From Flavobacteriales bacterium (lineage in GTDB: Bacteria > Bacteroidota > Bacteroidia > Flavobacteriales > Flavobacteriaceae), in assembly GCA_027067965.1 (NCBI GenBank), contig JAMOUV010000010.1:310001-374000 (forward strand): DNA of 64,000 bases, read 5' to 3'. The position numbers and the translations under genes were made by a program. The notes beneath the pieces were generated by a model, which made no database searches, was not told the origin of the DNA, and was given only the letters and a program-made list of their open reading frames with translations. Numbering within the stretch: position 1 is the stretch's first letter; the number at the start of each line of letters is the position of its first letter. Below are positions 9,342 to 17,626 of the stretch, one piece after another.

Positions 9342-10934
9342 ATGTTAAAGAAATTATTTGTTTCGGGATTATTTTTAATGGGAATATTGGAAGCATGGGC
9401 CCAAGAAGACATGCCCCTTGTCGATAAAATAGACCGCGGGTTTAAACCGATTGCCGATGCTTGGGTGAGTATTATTTTTTATTCGATTCCCATTTCGGGT
9501 TTGGAAGTTCCTTTGGTATTGATTGTGTTGATAGCAGGTGGGCTTTATTTTAGTATATATTTTGCCTTTCCGCAATTTAAATTATTCAAGACGGCCATAA
9601 AAGTAGTGGCCGGCAAATATGACGATATCGATCACCACGATTCCATGCCTATTTACGGAGATCCCACACCTACATTAGATGAAGATATCCCCGAAACTAT
9701 AAAAATAGAAGGAGAACATCATGGAGAAGTGTCTCATTTTCAAGCCCTTTCGGCTGCTTTGTCGGCAACTGTGGGTTTAGGAAATATAGCCGGAGTGGCG
9801 GTTGCCATTGCTTTGGGTGGGCCCGGAGCTACCTTTTGGATGATCTTGGCGGGATTACTTGGAATGGCTTCCAAATTTACCGAGTGTACCCTTGGAGTAA
9901 AATACAGGGACATAGGCCCGGACGGGACGGTTTTCGGCGGACCGATGTATTATCTGAAAAAAGGTCTAACCAAAATGGGTCATGGCCTCTTGGGTAAATT
10001 TTTGGCAATTTTCTTTGCCATTATGGTGGTAGGCGGATCCTTCGGAGGAGGAAATATGTTCCAAGCCAATCAAGCCACGGCCCAATTCATAGAACTATTC
10101 GGTATTCAAAATGCCAACGTCAAAATTATTTTCGGAATAGTTTTAGCATTTTTCGTAGGAATAGTCATTATCGGGGGAATTAAAAGGATAGGTAAAGTGG
10201 CCGAGAAGATTGTGCCGTTTATGGCTGTATTATACGTAGGTGCCGCTCTGTTGATTTTGTTTATGCATTATGATTTGATTCCCCGCGCCTTTTCTTTGAT
10301 TGTATCCGAAGCATTTACACCGCAAGCCGGGTTGGGTGGATTTATAGGCGTGATGATAATGGGATTCCGCCGGGGGACTTTCTCCAATGAAGCGGGCGTG
10401 GGTTCGGCTGCTATTGCACATTCGGCGGTAAAGACCAAATATCCCGCTAGCGAAGGTATTGTGGCCTTATTAGAACCTTTTATCGATACCGTGGTAATAT
10501 GTACAATGACGGCTTTGGTGTTGATTATCACGAACTTAAAGTACGGTTTGTTTAGTTATGGAGAAAAAATTGAAGGGGTTGAATTGACTGCTCGTGCTTT
10601 TGATCAAGTACTTCCTCACTTTTCCATTATTCTTACCGTTGCCGTTATATTATTTGCTTTTAGTACCATGCTTTCATGGTCATACTATGGCTTGCAAGGA
10701 TGGAAATTCATTTTCGGCCGAAGCAAAAAGGTCGATTTGATTTATAAAATTTTATTTCTGTTTTTTATTGTTTTAGGCGCCTCGGTGAAATTGGGTTCCG
10801 TTTTGGATTTCTCCGATGCCATGATTTTTGCCATGGTCTTTCCCAATATGATTGGTATTATTATTTTGGCCCCGGAAGTCAAGCAGGAATTAAAGAGGTA
10901 TTTGCAAGCAATAAAAAATAAGGAAAAAGACTAA
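9342..10934 (+). CDS. Alanine/glycine:cation symporter (AGCS family)
   Basis: This 530-aa integral membrane protein resembles the sodium:alanine symporter AlsT/AgcS. Family motifs include GLGNIAGVAVAI, the FGGPMYYLKKGL segment and GFRRGTFSNEAGVGSA, the last being strongly diagnostic. About 11 transmembrane helices are visible. It should import alanine or glycine with sodium across the inner membrane. An extra N-terminal hydrophobic segment ending near WAQEDM looks like a cleavable signal peptide, which is seen in Bacteroidota members. It is followed after two bases by the HhH gene. Confidence 0.92.
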   Translation: MLKKLFVSGLFLMGILEAWAQEDMPLVDKIDRGFKPIADAWVSIIFYSIPISGLEVPLVLIVLIAGGLYFSIYFAFPQFKLFKTAIKVVAGKYDDIDHHDSMPIYGDPTPTLDEDIPETIKIEGEHHGEVSHFQALSAALSATVGLGNIAGVAVAIALGGPGATFWMILAGLLGMASKFTECTLGVKYRDIGPDGTVFGGPMYYLKKGLTKMGHGLLGKFLAIFFAIMVVGGSFGGGNMFQANQATAQFIELFGIQNANVKIIFGIVLAFFVGIVIIGGIKRIGKVAEKIVPFMAVLYVGAALLILFMHYDLIPRAFSLIVSEAFTPQAGLGGFIGVMIMGFRRGTFSNEAGVGSAAIAHSAVKTKYPASEGIVALLEPFIDTVVICTMTALVLIITNLKYGLFSYGEKIEGVELTARAFDQVLPHFSIILTVAVILFAFSTMLSWSYYGLQGWKFIFGRSKKVDLIYKILFLFFIVLGASVKLGSVLDFSDAMIFAMVFPNMIGIIILAPEVKQELKRYLQAIKNKEKD

Positions 10935-10936
10935 TA

Positions 10937-11809
10937 ATGTCATTGATTAACCGGCACATTCCTTTTGTCCGCTATAGGACCGGCTTCTTGCTAGTAGGAT
11001 TTATAATTTGGTTATTATCTTCATTTTTTTACTTAAAAAAAATCGGAATTTCTAAAGAACCCGTTTTACTAACTTTGGATAGTGTGGCAATGCGCCGCCT
11101 AGATTCACTGAAACAATTCTATGAAATACGGAAAAAGCCGAAAATTTATCCGTTTAATCCGAATTACCTGACCGATTACCGGGCATACATGTTGGGTATC
11201 GATACGCTTGGTTTAAAACGAATAAGGACATTCCGGGAAAAAGGCGGTTATTTTAAAAACAAAAAACACTTCAAAGAAATAAGCGGCATATCCGACAGCT
11301 TATTTGAAATTTTGGCTCCTTACATAAAAATTACTTCCGCTAAAAGATTTTCAACTTTTCGATCTACTAATTTTTATCCGGCTAAGAAAAAATCCGAACC
11401 TATTATCATAAAAGATATCAATACCGCGACGGCCGAAGACTTGAAACGGGTTTACGGCATCGGTGAAGTATTGTCAAAACGAATAATAAAATATAGAAAT
11501 AAATTGGGCGGTTTTACTATAAAAGACCAATTAAAAGATGTGTATGCATTATCGCCGGAAGCATACCGGGAATTATGGAAATATTTTGAAATAGCAAGCC
11601 CCGCTCCGGTGAGTTTTCAAATTAATTTGAATACGGCCGATATGCAAGAACTACAAAAAAATCCATATATCGACATCGACTTGAGCGAAAAAATTGTGGA
11701 ATACCGGAGCTTGAAAGGTAAATTCAAAAGTTTGGAGGATTTGAAAAAAATCGAAGGATTTCCTGAGGAAAAATACGAAAGAATTATATTATATTTACGC
11801 TTAAAATAA
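10937..11809 (+). CDS. ComEA-like helix-hairpin-helix protein
   Basis: The 290-aa product has one transmembrane segment (about residues 14-33) followed by repeated helix-hairpin-helix units. Examples are INTATAEDLKRVYGIGEVLSKRIIKYR and, near the end, LNTADMQELQ with LEDLKKIEGF; the first region also has a weaker copy. HhH pairs bind DNA backbone without sequence preference, as in the uptake receptor ComEA. Here the domain would face the periplasm. ComEC is encoded at 59.3 kb, so a DNA-uptake role is plausible. It lies between the symporter gene and the acyl-CoA dehydrogenase gene, spaced by only a few bases. Confidence 0.8.
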   Translation: MSLINRHIPFVRYRTGFLLVGFIIWLLSSFFYLKKIGISKEPVLLTLDSVAMRRLDSLKQFYEIRKKPKIYPFNPNYLTDYRAYMLGIDTLGLKRIRTFREKGGYFKNKKHFKEISGISDSLFEILAPYIKITSAKRFSTFRSTNFYPAKKKSEPIIIKDINTATAEDLKRVYGIGEVLSKRIIKYRNKLGGFTIKDQLKDVYALSPEAYRELWKYFEIASPAPVSFQINLNTADMQELQKNPYIDIDLSEKIVEYRSLKGKFKSLEDLKKIEGFPEEKYERIILYLRLK

Positions 11810-11815
11810 TGCATT

Positions 11816-12958
11816 ATGTGGCAATTCGAACCTACCGAAGAACAACAACATATTGAACAAGCCGTATTGGATTTTGCCCGGCAACACATTTTACCTTATT
11901 ACAAAGAATGGGACGAAAAACAAATTTTTCCCCGTGAACTTTTCAAAGAATTGGGAAAAATGGGTTTTATGGGCGTGGTCATTCCCGAAAAATATGGTGG
12001 TAGTGGTCTTTCTTATCAGGACTATGTGACGGTAGTGGATGCGCTCTCGCGAATCGATCCTTCCGTCGGATTATCCGTGGCCGCTCATAATTCGTTGTGT
12101 ACTAACCATATATATGAATTCGGAAATGAAGAACAACGTATGCAATGGCTTCCAAAATTGGCTTCGGGCGAGTGGATAGGTGCTTGGTGTTTGACCGAAC
12201 ATAATACGGGTTCGGATGCGGGCGCCATGAGCACTACCGCCAAGGAAGAAGGAGATTATTATGTGCTGAACGGCGCAAAGAATTTTATCACACACGGAAA
12301 GAGTGCCGAAGTATTGGTCGTTTTGGCCCGGACCGCAGAAAAAAATACCAAAAACAATGCTACCGCTTTTGTAGTGGAACGCGGAACACCCGGCTTGTAT
12401 GCGGGCAAGAAAGAAAACAAATTGGGCATGCGGGCTTCCGAAACGGCCGAAGTCATTTTTGATAATGTAAAAGTTCCCAGAGAAAATGTACTCGGCAAAG
12501 TGGGCGAAGGATTTAAACAGGCCCTTAAAATCCTTGACGGCGGACGGATTTCAATCGGTGCCAATGCGTTGGGTATTGCGAAGGGGGCTTATCAGGCCGC
12601 ATTGCAATATTCCAAAGAGCGTTATCAATTCGGACGTCCGATAAGTTCGTTTCAAGCCATTGCCTTTATGCTGGCCGATATGGCGATGGAAATCGATGCG
12701 TCTGAAATGTTAATTCGTCGGGCCGCTTATCTGAAAGACCTCGGTTTACGCATGACCAAAGAAGGAGCAATGGCTAAGTTATATGCATCGGAAGTAAGTG
12801 TACGCGTGTCCAATAACGCCGTGCAAATTTTCGGCGGCTACGGATATACCAAAGACTTTCCCGTCGAGAAATTTTATCGCGATTCCAAATTGACTACCAT
12901 TGGCGAAGGAACAAGTGAAATTCAACGCTTGGTCATTTCGCGACAAATTCTGAAGTAA
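11816..12958 (+). CDS. Acyl-CoA dehydrogenase
   Basis: The 380-aa flavoenzyme has the usual length and all three acyl-CoA dehydrogenase regions. These are the N-terminal helical domain, the middle barrel with AWCLTEHNTGSDAG (FAD and substrate contacts), and the C-terminal domain with QIFGGYGYTKDFPVEKFYRD. The catalytic base is the glutamate of IGEGTSEIQR near the end. It oxidises acyl-CoA to trans-2-enoyl-CoA and passes electrons to ETF. The sequence most resembles short-chain or branched-chain members; exact chain preference cannot be read. It is last in the + strand run before a terminator. Confidence 0.93.
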   Translation: MWQFEPTEEQQHIEQAVLDFARQHILPYYKEWDEKQIFPRELFKELGKMGFMGVVIPEKYGGSGLSYQDYVTVVDALSRIDPSVGLSVAAHNSLCTNHIYEFGNEEQRMQWLPKLASGEWIGAWCLTEHNTGSDAGAMSTTAKEEGDYYVLNGAKNFITHGKSAEVLVVLARTAEKNTKNNATAFVVERGTPGLYAGKKENKLGMRASETAEVIFDNVKVPRENVLGKVGEGFKQALKILDGGRISIGANALGIAKGAYQAALQYSKERYQFGRPISSFQAIAFMLADMAMEIDASEMLIRRAAYLKDLGLRMTKEGAMAKLYASEVSVRVSNNAVQIFGGYGYTKDFPVEKFYRDSKLTTIGEGTSEIQRLVISRQILK

Positions 12959-12990
12959 ATTTTTTTTTTTTTGTATAATGAACATAAATA

Positions 12991-13022
12991 AAAAGTCTTC
13001 CTACCGAAGTGGGAAGACTTTT
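12991..13022. terminator. Bidirectional intrinsic terminator
   Basis: AAAAGTCTTCC and GGAAGACTTTT form an 11-bp stem between the convergent acyl-CoA dehydrogenase (+) and lemA (-) genes. The A and T ends serve as U-tracts in both directions. Confidence 0.85.
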
Positions 13023-13043
13023 TAATGAAGAAAAATTTTCTTC

Positions 13044-13643
13044 TTAGAATTTTACTTCGGGGGCTTTTTCGGCACCTTTTTCACTTTGGAAGTAAGGTTT
13101 TTCGCTAAATCCGAAGATTTTCGCCCAGAAATTATTGGGGAATGTCCGGATATGTTTATTGTATTGCATGACGGCCTTATTGAACCTGTCCCGTTCTACT
13201 TTTATTCGGTTTTCAGTGCCTTCCAATTGACTTTGCAATTCCAAAAAATGCTTGTCGGCTTTCAATTCGGGATAGCGTTCAACCGTTACCAAAAGACTTT
13301 TCAATACGCCCGATAAATTATTTTGGGCTTGTTGAAATTGTTGTAATTGTTCCGGCGTAATATTGGTCGGATCAATTTTTACTTGAGTGGCCGATGCACG
13401 GGCTTTAATAACGGCCTCAAGGGTTTCCTTTTCGTGTTTGGCGTAACCTTTAACGGTTTCCACCAAATTGGGAATCAGATCGGCACGGCGTTGATAGGCA
13501 CTTTCCACATTGGCCCATTGTTGAGTAACTTGCTCTTGCAAGTTTATGGCTGTGTTATAAAAATTTATTGCGGATGTAAAAATAAAAAAAGCAATTAATG
13601 CAATGACAGCCAAAAAACCAAGTAATGCTTTGTTCTTAAACAT
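13044..13643 (-). CDS. lemA: LemA family protein
   Basis: The 199-aa protein has one N-terminal membrane anchor (about residues 7-25) and a helical domain with the LemA signature. That includes VTQQWANVESAYQRRADLIPNLV and the following YAKHEKETLEAVIKARA. LemA proteins are widespread, membrane-anchored with an exposed helical bundle, and of uncertain function; some are linked to the cell envelope. The start MFKNKALL at 13643 is preferred over a longer frame that runs through the promoter. A phosphatase-like partner gene usually seen beside lemA in this phylum is missing here. Confidence 0.92.
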   Translation of the reverse strand: MFKNKALLGFLAVIALIAFFIFTSAINFYNTAINLQEQVTQQWANVESAYQRRADLIPNLVETVKGYAKHEKETLEAVIKARASATQVKIDPTNITPEQLQQFQQAQNNLSGVLKSLLVTVERYPELKADKHFLELQSQLEGTENRIKVERDRFNKAVMQYNKHIRTFPNNFWAKIFGFSEKPYFQSEKGAEKAPEVKF

Positions 13644-13664
13644 AGGGATATGAATTTTGTTAAA

Positions 13665-13672
13665 CAAATATA
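13665..13672 (-). promoter_or_regulatory. Candidate -7 box of lemA
   Basis: On the minus strand the box reads TATATTTG, an exact TAnnTTTG match, 21 bases before the chosen lemA start. A TTG lies 16 bases upstream and could be the -33 element. Confidence 0.55.
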
Positions 13673-13759
13673 TACAATTATCGTGAAACAAGTATCCGTC
13701 AATCTAAAATCTCCATATTATTATTAATTTACTTAGAAGAATCCTAAGAGGAGTTTATT

Positions 13760-14158
13760 ATGAAATCGCTTCTAAAAATTTTTGCTATCCTTGTAATTTT
13801 CACCGGCTTGATTCTAATAATGACGCCCGGTGTATTGATGAACTATCTCCGGGGACATTTAAATTCTCCTTCGGTTTATTATCTCGCCATAACGATAAGA
13901 TTTGTCATAGGAATTTTATTAATTTATGCAGCCCGGCAATCATCGTACCCTTTCCTTATTAGACTTTTAGGTTATATTTTTGTAGCCGTAGCCGCCGGTT
14001 TTTTATTAATGGGACAATCTCGCTTTCAAGAAGCGGTAAAATATTTTATAGATTTAATGGAAGATAAAGAATGGGTTGCCGGTTTGGTGGCAGTGGCTTT
14101 CGGTTTCCTGATATGGCATGTCTTTCCTTCAAGAAATAATAGAGACAAATTAATTTGA
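13760..14158 (+). CDS. Small integral membrane protein, unknown function
   Basis: The 132-aa product has four likely transmembrane segments, at about residues 5-23, 42-60, 66-84 and 103-122. No family is recognised with confidence. The start is preceded by AGAGGAG about six bases upstream, one of the few Shine-Dalgarno-like sites in the window, which supports the ATG at 13760. It is a single gene between lemA (divergent) and the HD hydrolase. Confidence 0.6.
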   Translation: MKSLLKIFAILVIFTGLILIMTPGVLMNYLRGHLNSPSVYYLAITIRFVIGILLIYAARQSSYPFLIRLLGYIFVAVAAGFLLMGQSRFQEAVKYFIDLMEDKEWVAGLVAVAFGFLIWHVFPSRNNRDKLI

Positions 14159-14257
14159 GAGGTGAATTTGTCGATATATTTCATAAAGTCCATATAAAAA
14201 AATGACCTGATTTTTATTGGTTGTCTGTATTTTGTTTTATTTTAGCGATACGAATAG

Positions 14258-16306
14258 ATGATAATGCATATAAAATTCAGAAAAATATTCGGACTGGGAC
14301 CGCAATTATATAAATTGCTATTGGTATTGTTTACCGTACTTCTTTTAGTGGAATTTTATCCTGGAAAATATAATTTTAATTATGAATATGAGTTAAACAA
14401 GCCGTGGGGCTATCCCGATTTATATGCGCCTTTTGACGTGATGGTGGGTTATTCACCCGACGAGGTCGATCAAATAATGGATTCCATAGAGCGCACCGCT
14501 CCTTGGGTGATTGTTAAAGAACCTGTTGATAGCCGTTCTATCAAAGAACATATCGTTGAAGAATTAAAACAATCCGCCGATTCGGTTTCTCCTGCGACCA
14601 TTGCTTTAGTGGAAAAAATCGTTGATTCGATTTACCGGACCGGATTGCTAAATACTAGAATGGCTGCGGACCGGCACGGCTTGATGTTGTTGCAAGGCAA
14701 AGAATTAAAAGAAATAAAACATCGACCTTTTTCGCTGGATGAATTTCATGCTTATATTAATCGTAATTTGAAGGATACCGGAGCGAATCAAACTCACATT
14801 AAAGAATTGTTGTTTCAATATATAAAACCCGATTTGAGCATTGACCGGCATTATACCGAAAAACTGGTGGATGAACTGAAAAATAATTTTAATCCGAATA
14901 AAAAAATCATTTATAAAGGAGAAAGAATAATTTCCAAAGGTGAAAAAATAAATAATGAAACTTTCGAAGTATTGGAATCTTTAAAACGTGCTTTTGCCGA
15001 AGATGTGCAATTCGCCCGGGTAAAAACTTTCGGATTCTTTCTTGTCAGTCTTTTCTTACTGATTCTTTTATTGTTGTTTTTCAAGGAATTTGAAGAAAAA
15101 TTATTTAATAATAATTCCGCTTTGACCCTGATTTTTACCAATATTATCATATTTACCTTGGCATTTTTTCTCACTTCCGCTTATTTGCCGCGTTATTTAT
15201 ATTTGATTCCGTTAATTTTGGTGTCTTTTATCTTGAAAAATTTCTTTAGTTGGCGCGTGGCGTTTGCCACTACTTTTACCATTGCCCTGATTTCTTCTTT
15301 CGGCGTACCCGATCCGTTCGAATTTTTAATGTTACAATTGCCTGCTTCCTGGATGGCTATTATAGGCACAAGCGATCTTACCAAACGATCTAAGATGTTT
15401 ATCTATACCGGCAAGGTGGTTTTGGTCTATATTTTCATGTATATTGCTTACGAACTCGCCATAAAAGGATCGTGGGAATATTTAAATTTGGGATACTTTA
15501 TTTTCTTTATCCTCAATGGATTTTTGGCCGTGGCCTTTGTCAATGAGTTAATTTTGATTTATGAAAAACTTTTCGGACAAGTTTCCGATGTCTCTTTGTT
15601 GGAATTATTGAATACGGATAATAAATTATTAAAAAAATTAGCGGAAAAAGCCCCCGGCACCTTTCATCATTCCCTACAGGTGGCCAATTTGGCCGAAGCA
15701 CTTGCCAATGAGTTGAAGGCCAACGCTTTATTGGTAAGAGTAGGGGCGCTGTATCACGATGTGGGCAAGATGAAAAATCCGCGATATTTTACGGAGAATC
15801 AGACCCGAGGTTTCAATCCGCATGACGATTTGAAACCGCAAGAAAGCGCCCGAATTATTATCAACCATGTGATAGACGGAATTGAAACCGCTCGCCGAAA
15901 TAGATTGCCCGAAAGAGTAATAGATTTCATACGTACGCATCACGGAACCGATGTGGTGCAGTATTTTTATGAAAAAGCCCTTCAACAAGACGGCGAGGTG
16001 GACGAAAGCCAATTCAGATACCCCGGCCCCAATCCGTTTTCTAAGGAAACGGCAATAGTCATGATGGCCGATTCGGTTGAGGCGGCAAGTAAAAGTTTGA
16101 AAAATCCTACGCGAGAACAAATAGATAATTTGGTGGATAAAGTAATTGACCGAAAACTTCATTTGGGATTATTTGACAGTGCCGAGATAACTTTGAAAGA
16201 AATAAGTTTGGCTAAAAAGGTATTGAAAAACAAATTGAGAAGCATTTATCATCCGCGGATTGAATATCCCGAAACGGGATTTGAAAAAAAAGAGGAAAAA
16301 TCATAA
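14258..16306 (+). CDS. PgpH-type 7TM-HD hydrolase (probable c-di-AMP phosphodiesterase)
   Basis: The 682-aa product has an N-terminal transmembrane helix, an extracytoplasmic domain, a run of seven transmembrane helices (about residues 265-435) and a cytoplasmic HD domain. HD motifs include TFHHSLQVANLAEAL (His near 470), LYHDVGKMKNPRYF (His-Asp near 500), DGIETARRN and FIRTHHGT. This order is that of 7TMR-HD proteins such as PgpH, which hydrolyse cyclic di-AMP in Firmicutes. Activity here is inferred. A second ATG at 14264 is equally possible. The tRNA cluster begins 17 bases after the stop, so the tRNAs may be co-transcribed. Confidence 0.88.
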   Translation: MIMHIKFRKIFGLGPQLYKLLLVLFTVLLLVEFYPGKYNFNYEYELNKPWGYPDLYAPFDVMVGYSPDEVDQIMDSIERTAPWVIVKEPVDSRSIKEHIVEELKQSADSVSPATIALVEKIVDSIYRTGLLNTRMAADRHGLMLLQGKELKEIKHRPFSLDEFHAYINRNLKDTGANQTHIKELLFQYIKPDLSIDRHYTEKLVDELKNNFNPNKKIIYKGERIISKGEKINNETFEVLESLKRAFAEDVQFARVKTFGFFLVSLFLLILLLLFFKEFEEKLFNNNSALTLIFTNIIIFTLAFFLTSAYLPRYLYLIPLILVSFILKNFFSWRVAFATTFTIALISSFGVPDPFEFLMLQLPASWMAIIGTSDLTKRSKMFIYTGKVVLVYIFMYIAYELAIKGSWEYLNLGYFIFFILNGFLAVAFVNELILIYEKLFGQVSDVSLLELLNTDNKLLKKLAEKAPGTFHHSLQVANLAEALANELKANALLVRVGALYHDVGKMKNPRYFTENQTRGFNPHDDLKPQESARIIINHVIDGIETARRNRLPERVIDFIRTHHGTDVVQYFYEKALQQDGEVDESQFRYPGPNPFSKETAIVMMADSVEAASKSLKNPTREQIDNLVDKVIDRKLHLGLFDSAEITLKEISLAKKVLKNKLRSIYHPRIEYPETGFEKKEEKS

Positions 16307-16323
16307 ATTTGCAGTCGCAAAAC

Positions 16324-16407
16324 GGAGAGGTGCCGGAGTGGTAACGGAGCGGATTGCTAATCCGTGCACGCGAGAGCGTGTCCAGGGTTCGAATCCCTGT
16401 CTCTCCG
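16324..16407 (+). tRNA. tRNA-Ser(GCU)
   Basis: A complete class II cloverleaf is visible. Acceptor GGAGAGG pairs with TCTCTCC, the anticodon loop TTGCTAA carries GCT, a long variable arm is present (CACGCGAGAGCGTG), and the T arm is CAGGG-TTCGAAT-CCCTG. CCA is not encoded. It reads AGC/AGU codons. Confidence 0.95.
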
Positions 16408-16422
16408 CTTTTTTTTATGAGC

Positions 16423-16497
16423 CGGGGTATAGCGCAGCCCGGTTAGCGCGCCTGCTTTGGGAGCAGGAAGTCGCAGGTTCGAATCCTGCTACCCCGA
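16423..16497 (+). tRNA. tRNA-Pro(UGG)
   Basis: Acceptor CGGGGTA pairs with TACCCCG. The anticodon arm is CCTGC-TTTGGGA-GCAGG with TGG, and the T arm is GCAGG-TTCGAAT-CCTGC. CCA is not encoded. It lies 15 bases after tRNA-Ser. Confidence 0.95.
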
Positions 16498-16513
16498 CAT
16501 AAAAAAATCATCC

Positions 16514-16587
16514 GGTCGCGTAGCTCAGCTGGATAGAGCATCTGCCTTCTAAGCAGACGGTCGCAGGTTCGAATCCTGCCGCGATCA
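16514..16587 (+). tRNA. tRNA-Arg(UCU)
   Basis: Acceptor GGTCGCG pairs with CGCGATC (one G-T pair). The anticodon arm TCTGC-CTTCTAA-GCAGA carries TCT, and the T arm is GCAGG-TTCGAAT-CCTGC. CCA is not encoded. Its last nine bases are also the beginning of the first unit of the tandem array that follows. Confidence 0.95.
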
Positions 16588-17117
16588 CACCCTGACGGTC
16601 GTCCCGACGGAATGTCGGGACCGCGATCACACCCTGACGGTCGTCCCGATGAATATCGGGACCGCGATCACACCCTGACGGTCGTCCCGACGGAATGTCG
16701 GGATCGCGATCACGCCCTGACGGTCGTCCCGACGAATGTCGGGACCGCGATCACACCCTGACGGTCGTCCCGACGAATGTCGGGACCGCGATCACACCCT
16801 GACGGTCGTCCCGACGGAATGTCGGGACCGCGATCACACCCGGACGGTCGTCCCGACGGAATGTCGGGATCGCGATCACGCCCTGACGGTCGTCCCGACG
16901 AATGTCGGGACCGCGATCACGCCCTGACGGTCGTCCCGACGGAATGTCGGGACCGCGATCATTCTCAGACGGTCGTCCCGACGAATGTCGGGACCGCGAT
17001 CACACCCTGACGGTCGTCCCGACGGAATGTCGGGACCGCGATCATTCTCAGACGGTCGTCCCGACGCATGTCGGGACTGCGATCACGCCCTGACGGTCGT
17101 CCCGACGTATGTCGGGA
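16579..17117 (+). repeat. 13-copy 41/42-bp tandem array starting in the tRNA-Arg 3' end
   Basis: Thirteen head-to-tail units begin at 16579, 16621, 16662, 16704, 16745, 16786, 16828, 16870, 16911, 16953, 16994, 17036 and 17077. Each opens with a copy of the tRNA-Arg 3' end (CCGCGATCACA or a close variant), continues CCCTGACGGTCG, and closes with the stem TCCCGAC / GTCGGGA around a loop of three to five bases. Unit length alternates between 41 and 42 because the loop holds GAA or GGAA. Units 10 and 12 share a changed segment (ATTCTCAGA). There are no unique spacers, so this is not CRISPR, and no credible gene lies inside. Confidence 0.95.
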
Positions 17118-17162
17118 CAGCATGAGGGTGATTGATAATTTAATGTTTTAATTATTTGATAT

Positions 17163-17498
17163 ATGAATTATTTTTTTGCTGAAAATTTGGAACAGGCCAA
17201 ATCTTTTATTCGTGAAAATGATGCGGTATTGGTATTTTTCTCCGACGAGTCTTGTAATGTAGGTGATGCGCTTTCGCCCAAATTGCAAAAAATGTTGCAG
17301 GAAAATTATCCGGAGATTAAGTTCATGGAAATCAACGTACAAATGATACCTGAAGCCGCCGGATATTTCAATATTTTTGTTATTCCTTCGGTTTTGGTAT
17401 ATTTTGACGGGAGGGAAAGTATCCGTCAAGCACGACATGTAGGAGTGGCGTCTTTGGAAAAGGAAATTCAACGTTTATATAATCTGATGTTTAATTAA
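17163..17498 (+). CDS. Thioredoxin-like protein with degenerate active site
   Basis: The 111-aa product has a thioredoxin-fold outline: a strand VLVFFSDE, an active-site region ESCNVG, a strand IKFMEINV, a cis-proline loop FVIPSVLVYFDG and a C-terminal helix. Only one cysteine (C31) stands where thioredoxins have CGPC; the second position is G34. Classical dithiol exchange is therefore not expected; a monothiol or structural role is possible. It lies between the tRNA-Arg array and tRNA-Leu and may be transcribed with them. Confidence 0.75.
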   Translation: MNYFFAENLEQAKSFIRENDAVLVFFSDESCNVGDALSPKLQKMLQENYPEIKFMEINVQMIPEAAGYFNIFVIPSVLVYFDGRESIRQARHVGVASLEKEIQRLYNLMFN

Positions 17499-17507
17499 TT
17501 GTAAAAT

Positions 17508-17591
17508 GCCCGAATGGCGGAATTGGTAGACGCGCATGATTCAGGGTCATGTGTCCGCAAGGACGTGCAGGTTCGACTCCTGTTTCGGGCA
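17508..17591 (+). tRNA. tRNA-Leu(CAG)
   Basis: Acceptor GCCCGAA pairs with TTCGGGC. The anticodon arm is CATGA-TTCAGGG-TCATG with CAG, a long variable arm with GTCCGCAAGGAC is present, and the T arm is GCAGG-TTCGACT-CCTGT. CCA is not encoded. It reads CUG codons. Confidence 0.93.
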
Positions 17592-17596
17592 CTTTT

Positions 17597-17626
17597 AAAT
17601 CCGTCCCCGCCGGACGGATTTTTTTA
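17597..17626 (+). terminator. Intrinsic terminator after tRNA-Leu
   Basis: AAATCCGTCC and GGACGGATTT form a 10-bp stem with a five-base loop, followed by a run of T. It ends the tRNA-Leu transcript. Confidence 0.85.

Noticed and set aside
13674-13691. Half parS-like site (CGTGAAACA)
   Set aside because: Only one arm of the parS palindrome matches; the other arm is unrelated, and it is far from parAB.
16736-17093. Overlapping frames in the 41/42-bp array with repeats like MSGPRSHPDGRPDE
   Set aside because: They are by-products of the tandem repeat; unit lengths of 41 and 42 change frame between units, and the repeat is a tRNA-derived hairpin.
16579-17117. CRISPR array
   Set aside because: There are no unique spacers, the units are joined directly, and no cas genes are nearby.
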